From Bradyrhizobium sp. SK17 (lineage in GTDB: Bacteria; Pseudomonadota; Alphaproteobacteria; Rhizobiales; Xanthobacteraceae): 64,000 nucleotides of DNA. A program made the translations under genes and the position numbers. The stretch is taken from positions 3,859,001 to 3,923,000 of the forward strand of contig NZ_CP025113.1 in the NCBI RefSeq assembly GCF_002831585.1, given 5' to 3'. Under the pieces are notes generated by a model, which worked only from the letters and a program-made list of their open reading frames with translations, did not search any database and was not told the DNA's origin. This document shows, piece by piece, positions 1 to 8,439 of the stretch (position 1 is its first letter; every line of letters begins with the position of its first letter).

Positions 1-168
1 CTGGTCGCGGCGGGCGTCGCGGTGCGCGCACTGTCGAGCCTCGCGCTGGAGAAGCCGCGCGACCACGGCCTCCTGCTCGGCTTTGCCGCCTGGCGCGAGA
101 ACGAGATCGCCACCGCGGTGCGGATCATGGCGAATTGCCTCGCCGGCAAGCGGGCCGTGCGCGGGTAG
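1..168 (+). CDS. C-terminal end of a MocR/PdxR-like GntR-family regulator (partial)
   Basis: The window opens inside a reading frame coding for the last 55 residues of a protein and stopping at TAG 166-168. The tail carries GVAVRALS near its start and LLLGFAAW followed by an acidic/alanine helix. This is how the PLP-dependent aminotransferase-like domain of MocR regulators usually ends (family knowledge). Such proteins bind DNA through an N-terminal GntR winged helix, which would lie left of the window. Only the tail is visible, so a plain fold-type-I aminotransferase cannot be excluded and the regulated pathway is unknown. Confidence 0.6.
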   Translation: MVAAGVAVRALSSLALEKPRDHGLLLGFAAWRENEIATAVRIMANCLAGKRAVRG

Positions 169-288
169 AGGGCGTTCGCACAATTTCGGAATATTGGAAA
201 TGTATCCCTGAGTTGCCCGACGCGTCAAGTGCCTTTCGGCCGCCGGCCGCTTTGCATGGGGTTGTTTTCGATATTTGCCAGCGCGCCC

Positions 289-1509
289 TCACTCCGCTGC
301 CTTGGTGACGATCCGGACCTCCGATGTCAGCGTCTTGTGCACCGGGCACTTGTCGGCGATCTCCATCAGCCGCTTGCGCTGATCGGCATCGAGGTTGCCC
401 TCGATCCTGATCACACGATCGATCTGGTCGAGCATGCCCTCGCGCGTCTCGCACTCCTCGCAGTCCTTGGCGTAGATCTTGCTGTGCTGAAGCGTCACCG
501 TGATGCGATCGACCGGCAGCGACTTGCGGTCGGCATACATGCGCATCGTCATCGAGGTGCAGGCGCCGAGCCCGGTGAGCAGGAAATCGTACGGTCCGGG
601 GCCGCTGTCATCGCCGCCGACGCTGACCGGCTCGTCGGCGATCAACCGGTGCGGGCCTGTCGTGACGGTCTGCTGGAACTTGCCGTTGCGGGTCTCCTGC
701 ACCACGACGTTGCGCGGCGCGCTGCCGGTGTCTGCTGCCGGCTGCGGCGCGAGGTCGATGTAGCGCTCGGCCCAGGCGCCGATCACGTCGGCGACATAGG
801 CGGCGTCCTGCTTGCCGCTCAGCAGGTGATCGGTGCCGGCAAGCGAGACGAAGCTCTTGGGATGCTTCGCCGCGATGAAGATGTTGGTGGCATTGTCGAT
901 GCCGACGGTGTCGTCGGTCGGCGAATGCATCACCAGCAGCGCCTTGTGCAGCTGCTTCACCTGCGCCATCAAATTCTGCTCGGCGACGTCGTCGAGGAAT
1001 TCGCGCTTGATGCGGAACGGTCGGCCGGCGAGCGACACCTCGCCTTCGCCCTGCGCGCGGATGTCCTCGATGCGGTCCTTGAAGAGATGCGTCACATGGA
1101 CCGGATCGGACGGCGCGGCGATGGTGGCGACCGCCTTCGCTTCGGGGATCTGGCCGGCGGCCGCCAGGATCGCGGCGCCGCCGAGGCTGTGGCCGATCAG
1201 CAGCGCGGGCGCCTTGCGCGTTTCGCGCAGATGGTCGGCGGCGCGGACCAGATCGGCGACGTTGGAGGAAAAGGTCGAGTTGGCGAACTCACCCTCGCTG
1301 GAGCCAAGCCCGGTGAAGTCGAACCGCAGCGTCGCGATGCCCTTGGCGGCCAGTGCCGTCGCGATCCGCTTTGCCGCCAGCACGTCCTTGCCGCAGGTGA
1401 AGCAGTGCGCGAACAGCGCATAGGCCTTGATCGGGCCATCCGGCGTATCAAGCGCCGCGGCCAGCTGATGGCCGCCGACACCGGTGAATTGAAAGCGTTC
1501 GTGCGGCAC
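289..1509 (-). CDS. alpha/beta hydrolase - OsmC fusion protein
   Basis: A two-domain protein of 406 aa. Residues 1-250 form an alpha/beta hydrolase with GHSLGG (nucleophile Ser about 108), an Asp near 199 and a His near 228. Residues 280-406 form an OsmC/Ohr domain with Cys about 317 (GLGACTS) and Cys about 388 (KCPVHKTL), the redox pair used by OsmC proteins against organic hydroperoxides. Fusions of this architecture are a known family; the hydrolase substrate is not. I chose GTG at 1509 because GGAG lies about 7 nt upstream and homologues start near here; a longer frame to 1575 would overlap the preceding gene. It is the last gene of a minus-strand run, 28 nt after the sulfite-oxidase-like gene. 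Confidence 0.85.
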   Translation of the reverse strand: MPHERFQFTGVGGHQLAAALDTPDGPIKAYALFAHCFTCGKDVLAAKRIATALAAKGIATLRFDFTGLGSSEGEFANSTFSSNVADLVRAADHLRETRKAPALLIGHSLGGAAILAAAGQIPEAKAVATIAAPSDPVHVTHLFKDRIEDIRAQGEGEVSLAGRPFRIKREFLDDVAEQNLMAQVKQLHKALLVMHSPTDDTVGIDNATNIFIAAKHPKSFVSLAGTDHLLSGKQDAAYVADVIGAWAERYIDLAPQPAADTGSAPRNVVVQETRNGKFQQTVTTGPHRLIADEPVSVGGDDSGPGPYDFLLTGLGACTSMTMRMYADRKSLPVDRITVTLQHSKIYAKDCEECETREGMLDQIDRVIRIEGNLDADQRKRLMEIADKCPVHKTLTSEVRIVTKAAE

Positions 1510-1537
1510 GGGCGGGCTCCATCGTCGTTGCTGGTTG

Positions 1538-2200
1538 TCAGTCGCCAGAATAGCGCTGTTCGGCCCAGGGATCACCGCGATTGTGATAGCCGCGCACCTC
1601 CCAGAAGCCGGGCGCGTCCGCGGTCAGGAATTCGATGCGCTGTAGCCATTTGGCGCTCTTCCAGAAATAGAGATGCGGCACCACCAGCCGCACCGGGCCG
1701 CCATGCTCTTTCTCCAGTGGCTTGCCCGACCAGCTATGGGCGAGCAGCGCGTCCTCGGCGGCGAAATCCTCCAGCGCCAGGTTGGTGGTGTAGCCGTCAT
1801 AGCAATGCAGCGCGACGAAGCGTGCGTCCGCGCGCGGCCGGCAGGCGGCGAGCAGGTCGCGCGTGGCGAGCCCCTCCCACTGGTTGTCGTAACGCGACCA
1901 GGTGGTGACGCAATGGATGTCGGAGACGAATTGCGTCTGCGGCTGGGCCATGAATTGCGGCCAGGTCCAGTAGATCGTCTGCTCCACCGCGCCGTAGACA
2001 TCGAGCCACCAGCGCTCCCGCGTGACCTTGGGCAGCAGCCCGAGATCGAGCACCGGCCAGTCGGCGGTCAGATGCTGGCCCGGCGGCAGGCGCGCCTCGT
2101 CCGGCCGGGTGATCTTGCCGGTGATGAATTTGCCTTCGCGCGCCCAGCGCTGCTTGCTGCGGGTCAGCTTGCTCTCGGGCGGTTCCTGATCGTCGGTCAT
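1538..2200 (-). CDS. sulfite oxidase-like molybdopterin-dependent oxidoreductase
   Basis: A 220-aa protein with the Moco-binding fold of the sulfite oxidase superfamily, without a heme or dimerisation domain. The segment DIHCVTTWSRYDN (about residues 94-106) carries the Cys expected to bind molybdenum, and HGGPVRLVVPHLYFWKSAKW is the second typical block. The length matches the stand-alone YuiH-like subfamily. No signal peptide is visible, so it is probably cytoplasmic, unlike MsrP. The substrate is unknown. It starts 12 nt after the MFS gene, so co-transcription with the P450 group is likely. Confidence 0.85.
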   Translation of the reverse strand: MTDDQEPPESKLTRSKQRWAREGKFITGKITRPDEARLPPGQHLTADWPVLDLGLLPKVTRERWWLDVYGAVEQTIYWTWPQFMAQPQTQFVSDIHCVTTWSRYDNQWEGLATRDLLAACRPRADARFVALHCYDGYTTNLALEDFAAEDALLAHSWSGKPLEKEHGGPVRLVVPHLYFWKSAKWLQRIEFLTADAPGFWEVRGYHNRGDPWAEQRYSGD

Positions 2201-2212
2201 GGCGTCCGGCCG

Positions 2213-3535
2213 TCATTCGTGGCGATGCATCGCGGATTCGTGCTTGGTGTCGCGCATGGTCGAGTAGATTAGGAGCGACAGGAAGATCATGCCGCTGAGG
2301 TAATAGTAGAACCAATCCTCATGCCCGATGCTCTTGAAATAGAGCGCGATCGCCGGCGCGGTGCCGCCGAAGATCGACACCGTGATGGCGTAGGGCAGGC
2401 CGACGCCGAGCGCCCGGACATTGGTCGGGAACAGCTCGGCCTTCACGATCGCGTTGATTGAGGTGTAGCCGGCGACGAAGATCCAGGCGGCGCAGATCAG
2501 CAAGAACGCAGTGAATGGCGACTTGGTGTCCTTCAGCGCGGTCAGGATCGGGACCGTCGCCAGCGTGCCGACTACGCCGAAGAAGATCAAGAGCGGCTTG
2601 CGGCCGATGCGGTCGGACAGCGCGCCGTAGATCGGCTGCAAGAAGGTCGCGAAGATCAGGGAGCCGAAGATCACGAAGGTGGTCTGGTCCTCGGTGAGGC
2701 CGACCGACAGCTTCACGAAGGTCTGCATGTAGGTGGTGAAGGTGTAGAACGCCGCGGTGCCGCCGGCGGTGAGGCCGACCACCAGCAGCAATTCGCGCGG
2801 ATAGTTCAACAGGCCGACGATCGAGCCGGTCGGCTTGGAGACCTTCTTGGCTTCCTCGAACGCCTCGGTCTCGTGCAGGCCGCGCCGCATCACCGCGGCG
2901 ATGATCGCGAGCATGGCGCCGATCACGAACGGAATCCGCCAGCCCCAGGCCCTCAATTCATCCGGCGTCAGGAACACCTTTTGCAGCAACAGCAGCACGA
3001 TGATCGCGGTGAGCTGGCCGCCGATCAGGGTGACGTATTGGAAGCTGGAATAGAAGCCGCGGTGCTTGGGGTCGGCGACCTCGCTGAGATAGGTGGCGCT
3101 GGCGCCATATTCGCCGCCGAGGCTCAGGCCCTCGATGCCGCGCGCGAGCGCCAGGATCGCAGGGGCCGCAAAGCCGATGGTCTCGTAGGTCGGCGTCACC
3201 GCGATGATCAGTGAGCCGAAGCACATGCAGACCACCGAGAGCGTCAAGGACAACCGCCGGCCGTAGCGGTCGGCGATGAAGCCGAACAGCCAGCCGCCGA
3301 GCGGGCGCATCAGGAAGGTTGCGGCGAACAGCACCGCGGCATTGAGCTGCTGCACCACCGGGTCGCTGTGCGGGAAGAACGCCGGCGCGAAGCACAGCGC
3401 GAACGCGGTATAGGCGTAGAAGTCGTACCACTCGACGAGATTGCCGACCGAGCCGATGAAGATCGCCTTCACCCGCCGCTCGACGTCGTGGATGTCGAGA
3501 TGATCGCTCGCGGGTTGAGCGGTTTGATCGGTCAT
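2213..3535 (-). CDS. MFS transporter, metabolite:H+ symporter (MHS) family
   Basis: A 440-aa membrane protein with about 12 predicted helices. The N-terminal GNLVEWYDFYAYTAFAL is the hallmark of the MHS branch (alpha-ketoglutarate, proline/betaine and citrate permease type), followed by the MFS loop 2-3 motif (GFIADRYGRR) and LALARGIEGLSLGGEYGAS. It should import an organic acid or zwitterion with protons. GGGAGG lies just upstream of ATG 3535. It sits 81 nt after the P450 gene in the same direction, so it may take up the P450 substrate or a breakdown product (inference). Confidence 0.88.
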   Translation of the reverse strand: MTDQTAQPASDHLDIHDVERRVKAIFIGSVGNLVEWYDFYAYTAFALCFAPAFFPHSDPVVQQLNAAVLFAATFLMRPLGGWLFGFIADRYGRRLSLTLSVVCMCFGSLIIAVTPTYETIGFAAPAILALARGIEGLSLGGEYGASATYLSEVADPKHRGFYSSFQYVTLIGGQLTAIIVLLLLQKVFLTPDELRAWGWRIPFVIGAMLAIIAAVMRRGLHETEAFEEAKKVSKPTGSIVGLLNYPRELLLVVGLTAGGTAAFYTFTTYMQTFVKLSVGLTEDQTTFVIFGSLIFATFLQPIYGALSDRIGRKPLLIFFGVVGTLATVPILTALKDTKSPFTAFLLICAAWIFVAGYTSINAIVKAELFPTNVRALGVGLPYAITVSIFGGTAPAIALYFKSIGHEDWFYYYLSGMIFLSLLIYSTMRDTKHESAMHRHE

Positions 3536-3616
3536 AGGCTAGCCTCCCGGACTCGTCAGTTCGATTCCGGGGAAGCTACCTCATTGGGGTAGGCGATGTA
3601 ACTGCCGTCCTGCTCC

Positions 3617-4843
3617 TCAGGCGTTCTTGCCGAACAGAACCGGCAGTTGACGCGGACCGCGCACCGTGCCTTCCGACCAGGTGACCTGGCCGGCCGGGTC
3701 GAGGCGGAAATCCGGAATCCGCTTCAGCCATTCCTCGATCGCAACCTGCATCTCCATCCGCGCCAGGTTGGAACCGACGCAGCGGTGGATGCCGAGGCCG
3801 AAGGCGGCGTGGCGGTTCTCCTTGCGGTCGATCACCACCTTGTCTGCATCGGGGAACATCGCGGGGTCACGGTTGGCCGCGGGGAAGGACAGCAGCACCA
3901 TGTTGCCGGGCTTGACCGGGCAGCCGGAGATCGTGGTCTCCTTCATCACCTCGCGCGCCATCGTCACCGGCGAGTAGGCGCGCAGGAATTCCTCGATCGC
4001 GATCGGGATCAGCGCCGGCTCCGCGACCAGGCGCTCGCGATCGGCCGGCGTCCTGGCGAGGTGCCAGAGCGAGGAGCCGATCGCGCTCCAGGTGGTGTCG
4101 ATGCCGGCGATCAAGAGCAGCCGCAGCGAGCCGAGCACGTGCTCGTCGGTCAGCGGCTGGCCGCCGGGACCCTTGGCCCGCAGCAGCTGCGAGATCAGAT
4201 CGTCGCCCGGCTGAAGCTTGCGCTGCTCGAGATGGGCCATGAAATAGCCGGTCATCTCGCGCACGCCCTTCATCAGCTCCTCTTCGTTCCGGATGCCGAG
4301 CTCGAGGATCTGGTGGATCCATTTGATGAAGAGGTCGCCGTCCTTCTCGGGAATTCCCAGCATGTGCGCGATGGCGCGCACCGGGATGTGCTTGGTGTAG
4401 CGCGCCGCGGCGTCGCAATGGCCGTCGGCGATGAACTCGTCGATCAGCTCGTTGCAGATCGCGCGCACCCGCGGCTCCAGCCGCTTCATCGCATCCGGCG
4501 TGAACGGCGGCAGCAGCACCTGCTTGGCCGGCTTGTGCTCCGGCGGATCGGAGGTGATCGGCGGCGCGCGGGCGGAAATCTCGGGGCGGACGTCGCGCAC
4601 GATGACGCGCCGCGAGGAGAAATGCTCGGTGTCGTAGGCGATCTCCTTCACCGCCTGGTAGGTGGTCGGCATGTAGCAGCCGAGGAAGCGCTCGGTGTGC
4701 ACCACCGGCGAGGCCGCGCGCAGCGTCTCCCAGATCGGGAACGGGTCGTCGGTCCAGACCGGGTCAGTGTGGTCGAAATCATGGACCCAGTCGGTGACCG
4801 GGGGATGCTCGGGCAGATAGCTCGCGGACGGGGAATCGGACAT
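3617..4843 (-). CDS. cytochrome P450 monooxygenase
   Basis: A soluble bacterial P450 of 408 aa. The I-helix oxygen-activation motif AGIDTT is at about 246-251, the ExxR pair is E285/R288, and the heme loop FGLGIHRC places the proximal thiolate at Cys355. Start ATG 4843 has an AAGGAAA ribosome-binding site; the longer open frame to 5182 overlaps the ferredoxin gene and is rejected. The neighbouring ferredoxin gene (79 nt upstream, same strand) is the natural electron donor; no ferredoxin reductase is visible nearby, so a housekeeping reductase is presumably used. The substrate is unknown; adjacency to a transporter and TetR suggests a catabolic role on an imported compound. Confidence 0.92.
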   Translation of the reverse strand: MSDSPSASYLPEHPPVTDWVHDFDHTDPVWTDDPFPIWETLRAASPVVHTERFLGCYMPTTYQAVKEIAYDTEHFSSRRVIVRDVRPEISARAPPITSDPPEHKPAKQVLLPPFTPDAMKRLEPRVRAICNELIDEFIADGHCDAAARYTKHIPVRAIAHMLGIPEKDGDLFIKWIHQILELGIRNEEELMKGVREMTGYFMAHLEQRKLQPGDDLISQLLRAKGPGGQPLTDEHVLGSLRLLLIAGIDTTWSAIGSSLWHLARTPADRERLVAEPALIPIAIEEFLRAYSPVTMAREVMKETTISGCPVKPGNMVLLSFPAANRDPAMFPDADKVVIDRKENRHAAFGLGIHRCVGSNLARMEMQVAIEEWLKRIPDFRLDPAGQVTWSEGTVRGPRQLPVLFGKNA

Positions 4844-4922
4844 CAGCTCGTTTCCTTCTCGTTCGATCAAATGCGGGTCGGTGCAAACGGGCGGCGCGGT
4901 GGCCATTCCCGGTTGGCCTGCG

Positions 4923-5129
4923 CTATTCCTCGGTGACTTCGATCGCGATTTCCGGGCAATTGGTCTGCGCCAGCCAGGCCTTGTCCTCGAGCCCGGCGGG
5001 GACGGTGCCGTCGCCCACTTCATGGGCGTTGCCGTATTCGTCGAGCTCGAACAGTTCAGGGGCGAGTGATTTGCAGCGGGCGTGACCCTGGCATTTATCC
5101 TGGTCGACGCGGATTCTGAGCTTGGACAT
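4923..5129 (-). CDS. 3Fe-4S type ferredoxin, P450 partner
   Basis: A 68-aa ferredoxin. Ligands are Cys13, Cys19 (CQGHARC, with His16 in place of the second Cys of a 4Fe-4S motif) and Cys58 followed by Pro. This C-x2-H-x2-C...CP arrangement is typical of the small ferredoxins encoded next to actinobacterial and rhizobial P450s, which usually carry a 3Fe-4S cluster. GGGAGAG precedes ATG 5129. It is the first gene of the minus-strand group and is read divergently from the TetR gene. Confidence 0.92.
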   Translation of the reverse strand: MSKLRIRVDQDKCQGHARCKSLAPELFELDEYGNAHEVGDGTVPAGLEDKAWLAQTNCPEIAIEVTEE

Positions 5130-5305
5130 GCAAGCGCTCTCCCTCGGCTCTGGCGCGCAGCGGGGCGCGCCGGGTTCCCCATTTCAATTTATGCAAGTTC
5201 TAGCTTGCTTGGGCGGCCAGCCTCTTAACCGGATCGCCAAGTTATAGCATATTACATTATCGTCGTGCTTGCGCGTCAAGCGAAAATTCAGCGATCATTG
5301 CCGCA
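5130..5305. promoter_or_regulatory. divergent control region of ferredoxin/P450 group and TetR gene
   Basis: This 176-bp gap is much more AT-rich than its surroundings (TTATAGCATATTACATTATC at 5242-5261). It contains a small inverted repeat, GCAAG-N6-CTTGC, at 5193-5208. It must hold promoters for both directions. The repeat is a candidate operator for the adjacent TetR protein, but its arms are short and no second copy was found. Confidence 0.4.
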
Positions 5306-5938
5306 ATGGGACAAATCGTTCGTAAGCCGTTCAAGACCTACCACCATGGCGACCTCCGCGAGGCCCTGATCCAGGCCGCGCTGCGCGAGGTCGAGCTTGG
5401 CGGGCCGGAAGCGATCAGCATCAAGGCGCTGGCCAAGCAGCTCGGCGTCTCGCAACCGGCGCCATACCGGCACTTCGCCGACCGCGAGGCGCTGCTGGAG
5501 GCGGTGACCGCGGAGGCGTTCCGGCAGTTCAACGTGATCATGCGCGAGGCGATCGAGCTGCCAGGCAAGGGCTCGAAGCTGTCGCGCTTTGCCCAGGCCG
5601 CGCTCGCCTTCGGGCTCGAGCGCCACGGCATCTACCGGTTGATGTTCGCGTCCCGAACCATGGCCTGCGCGCCGGTCGGCAGCGAGCTGCACGTTGCGGC
5701 AATGGAAACGCTGGCGCTGCTGATCGAGTCGTTCGAGGCGCCGGCGGTCGGGCTGTTGCGCGAACGGCAGGCGCTGAAGATCTGGGCCGGGCTGCACGGC
5801 ATCGTGATGCTCGCCGAACAGGGCCTGCTCACCGGCGAGGTCGGTCAGATCAGCCGCGAGGAGCTGATGGACGAGATCGTCGAGCAGACCAAGCTCGCAC
5901 TGTCGGTCGCGCTGCAGGCGACGGAAGATAAGGCGTAG
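5306..5938 (+). CDS. TetR/AcrR family transcriptional regulator
   Basis: A 210-aa protein. The N-terminal helix-turn-helix spans about residues 18-62 (ISIKALAKQLGVSQPAPYRHFADREALLEA), with the TetR pattern of a turn at GVS and a recognition helix ending YRHF. The ligand-binding C-terminal domain resembles the WHG-type TetR C-terminus. It is read divergently from the ferredoxin-P450-MFS group and most likely represses it in the absence of the P450 substrate (inference from position). No clear Shine-Dalgarno precedes ATG 5306. Confidence 0.9.
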   Translation: MGQIVRKPFKTYHHGDLREALIQAALREVELGGPEAISIKALAKQLGVSQPAPYRHFADREALLEAVTAEAFRQFNVIMREAIELPGKGSKLSRFAQAALAFGLERHGIYRLMFASRTMACAPVGSELHVAAMETLALLIESFEAPAVGLLRERQALKIWAGLHGIVMLAEQGLLTGEVGQISREELMDEIVEQTKLALSVALQATEDKA

Positions 5939-5944
5939 GCCGCC

Positions 5945-7366
5945 TTACCTCGGCGGCCGCGGATCGATCGGAGTGGTGCCGCGCACGCCAAGAATATCCT
6001 CCAGCACCTTCGCGCCGGCCAGCAGCTGTGCCTCGGCGCGTGGCTTGGCCACCATTTGCAGCCCGACCGGCAGGCCCGACGCGGTGAAGCCGCAGGGCAG
6101 CGACAGCGCCGGGCAGCAAGCCAGCGTGATCGCATAGACGATGCCGAGCCATTCGACGTAATTGTCGAATTTCTTGCCGTCGCATTCGGCGACGTAGCGG
6201 TGCTCGACCGGGAACGGCGCGACGATGGTCGCAGGTGCCAGCAGCAGGTCGTACTTGTCGAAGAATTCGAGCGCCCGCGTGGTGATTGCGACGCGCTGCG
6301 CCTCGGCGCGCTCGAGCTTCTCGACGGTGAGCTTCAGCCCTTCCTCGATGTTCCAGATCACCTCCGGCTTGAGCTGGTCGCGCTTGGTGCGCAGCAATTC
6401 GGCCTTGCTGATCGCGAAGTCGAAGGCGCGCAGCACGTGGAAGCATTCATGGGCTTCGCTGAAATCGGGCGATGCCTCCTCGACGATCGCGCCGGCTTCG
6501 GTGAAACGCTCGGCCGCCTTGCGGGTCACGGCCTTGACCTCGGGATCGACAGGCGTGATGCCGAAATCGGGTGAGTAGGCGATGCGCTTCGGCTTCCGGT
6601 TCGAGCGCGCCGCCGAGAGGAACGATGCCGGCAGCGTGGGCAGCGACAGCGGGTCAGCGGCGTGCTCGCCGCCCATCGCGTCGAGCAGCAGCGCGAGGTC
6701 CTCGACATTGCGCGCCATCGGTCCCTGCTGGCCGAGCGTGCGATCGACGCCGAATTTCGGCGTCTGCGCGACGCGTCCGATCGACGGCCGCAGCCCGACG
6801 ACGCCGCAGAAGCTCGCTGGGTTGCGCAGGCTGCCGCCCATGTCGGAGCCGTGCGCGAGCCACGCGGTGCCGCTGGCGAGCGCCGCTGCGGCGCCGCCGG
6901 AGGAGCCGGCCGCCGAGCGTGACGTGTCCCAGGGATTGCGGGTCGGGCCGAACACTTCGTTGAAGGTGTTGGCGCCAGCACCGAATTCCGGCGTGTTCGA
7001 TTTGGCGTAGATCACGCCGCCGTTCTGCTCGATGCGCTCGACCAGGATGTCCGACTTTGCCGGGACATTGTCCTTGAAGATCGGCGAGCCCAGGGTGGTC
7101 AGCACGCCGGAGACGGCGGTGAGGTCCTTGATCGGAACGGGCAGGCCCGCGAGCAGGCCGCGTTCGCTGGCCGGCTTCTGCATCAGCGCCCTGGCATGGC
7201 TCCGGGCGCGATCGAAGCACAGGGTCGGCAGCGCGTTGACCTTGCCGTCGACCTCGGCGATGCGCTTCTCCAGCACGTCGAGCAGATCGAGCGGCGTGAC
7301 GTCACCGGCTTTCAGTTTGTCGACGACGGCACAAGCCGTTTCCTTCACCAAGCCCTGATCAGCCAT
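5945..7366 (-). CDS. amidase signature family enzyme
   Basis: A 473-aa amidase signature hydrolase. The Ser-cisSer-Lys triad is visible: Lys80 in PIKD, the cis-Ser in AAGSSGGAA (about 155-156) and the nucleophile Ser179 in GSDMGGSLRNPA. It hydrolyses a carboxamide to acid and ammonia; full length and lack of a signal peptide point to a cytoplasmic catabolic amidase rather than GatA, which needs GatB/GatC partners not seen here. AGGAG precedes ATG 7366. Its 3' end meets the TetR gene tail to tail 6 nt away, and it is divergent from the alpha/beta hydrolase at 7455. Confidence 0.9.
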   Translation of the reverse strand: MADQGLVKETACAVVDKLKAGDVTPLDLLDVLEKRIAEVDGKVNALPTLCFDRARSHARALMQKPASERGLLAGLPVPIKDLTAVSGVLTTLGSPIFKDNVPAKSDILVERIEQNGGVIYAKSNTPEFGAGANTFNEVFGPTRNPWDTSRSAAGSSGGAAAALASGTAWLAHGSDMGGSLRNPASFCGVVGLRPSIGRVAQTPKFGVDRTLGQQGPMARNVEDLALLLDAMGGEHAADPLSLPTLPASFLSAARSNRKPKRIAYSPDFGITPVDPEVKAVTRKAAERFTEAGAIVEEASPDFSEAHECFHVLRAFDFAISKAELLRTKRDQLKPEVIWNIEEGLKLTVEKLERAEAQRVAITTRALEFFDKYDLLLAPATIVAPFPVEHRYVAECDGKKFDNYVEWLGIVYAITLACCPALSLPCGFTASGLPVGLQMVAKPRAEAQLLAGAKVLEDILGVRGTTPIDPRPPR

Positions 7367-7454
7367 GCGCCGTTGCTCCTATGCCTTACGTTTCCTTGTG
7401 CTGTAGAACATTTCCTGCCGTCGTGGCAATGCGACGCGAACCGAAGGGGCAGGG

Positions 7455-8306
7455 ATGGCAGCGTTGTTTTCCGCGCTGGACTGGCGCGCGATGAGCCAGC
7501 AGGAGCGCGACCTCGGCTTGAACAACGGCGTCGCCGTCAAGGGCAGTGCCGAGATCGCTGCCGGCTGGGAGCAGCGCTCGGCGGCGCTGCGGCAGCTACA
7601 TCCCGACCATATCGACCTGCGATATGGACCGCGTGAGCGCAACCGGATCGATTTCCTGAAAGTCCGCGACGGCGCGCCGACGCTGCTGTTCGTCCACGGC
7701 GGCTATTGGCAGACCCGTGCCAAGGAGGTGTTCACGATCTTTGCCGAGGGACCGATGGCGCATGGCATCAATGTCGCGCTGATCGGCTACACGCTGGCGC
7801 CGGATGCGACGCTCGACGATATCGTCGCGGAGGTCCATGTCGGCATCGATTTTCTTGCCGGGCAATTGTCCACACTCGGTGCCGCCGTCGAGGCCATCGT
7901 GGTGTCGGGCTGGTCGGCTGGCGGTCACCTGACATCGATGGCGCTGTCGAACGCCCATGTCCGGGCCGGCATGGCAATCTCGGGCATCTATGACCTCGAG
8001 CCGATCAGGCACTCCTACCTCAACGAGAAGCTCAGGCTCGATGAAGCCGCCTCGCGGCGCAATTCGCCGATGATGCAACAAGGCGGTACGGCAAAACCGC
8101 TGTCGCTGGTGGTCGGCAGCGCCGAGCTGCCGCTGCTGCGCAAGCAGACTGCCGATTTCGCCGGCCATCGCGCCCGCTACGGCTTGCCGGTTACCTATGA
8201 GGAGATCGCCGGCGCCGATCACTTCTCGATCATGCACGAGATGCAGGCGCCGCAGGGCCGGATCACGACGCTGATCCGGCAGTTGTTCGAGCGGACGGCG
8301 ACCTAA
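7455..8306 (+). CDS. alpha/beta hydrolase, arylformamidase-like
   Basis: A 283-aa alpha/beta hydrolase. HGGYW at about 81-85 provides the oxyanion hole and is typical of the kynurenine formamidase/esterase branch. The nucleophile is Ser154 in GWSAGGH, and a His near 256 (GADHFSI) completes the triad. It could be a formamidase or an ester hydrolase; no kao/kynurenine genes lie nearby, so the substrate is open. AAGGGGCAGGG precedes ATG 7455. It is divergent from the amidase, and the pair may share control. Confidence 0.85.
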   Translation: MAALFSALDWRAMSQQERDLGLNNGVAVKGSAEIAAGWEQRSAALRQLHPDHIDLRYGPRERNRIDFLKVRDGAPTLLFVHGGYWQTRAKEVFTIFAEGPMAHGINVALIGYTLAPDATLDDIVAEVHVGIDFLAGQLSTLGAAVEAIVVSGWSAGGHLTSMALSNAHVRAGMAISGIYDLEPIRHSYLNEKLRLDEAASRRNSPMMQQGGTAKPLSLVVGSAELPLLRKQTADFAGHRARYGLPVTYEEIAGADHFSIMHEMQAPQGRITTLIRQLFERTAT

Positions 8307-8309
8307 GCC

Positions 8310-8428
8310 GTCATTGCGAGGAGCGAAGCGACGAAGCAATCCATCGCTCCGCACATGCTGAAGCATGGATTGCTTCGCGGAGCCTGTCATCGGGCGCGCG
8401 TTCGCGCGACCCGTTGGCTCGCAATGAC
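8310..8428. repeat. palindromic intergenic repeat bounded by GTCATTGCGAG / CTCGCAATGAC
   Basis: This 119-bp element has perfect 11-bp terminal inverted repeats. Inside are two further complementary blocks (GAAGCAATCCAT and ATGGATTGCTTC). The same left half recurs at 20002. It lies between convergent genes and may also act as a bidirectional terminator. Confidence 0.8.
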
Positions 8429-8439
8429 GCGGAGAGAGC

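Noticed and set aside
229..1908. 559-aa plus-strand open frame
   Set aside because: It runs antisense to the hydrolase-OsmC and sulfite-oxidase-like genes, is arginine/alanine-rich with no domain, and is typical of GC-rich shadow frames.
3647..4936. 429-aa plus-strand frame over the P450 gene
   Set aside because: Antisense to a well-supported P450; composition rich in Arg, His and Gly with no motif.
4844..5182. Extended N-terminus of the P450 frame
   Set aside because: It overlaps the ferredoxin gene in another frame and has low-complexity Ser/Arg residues; ATG 4843 has a good ribosome-binding site.
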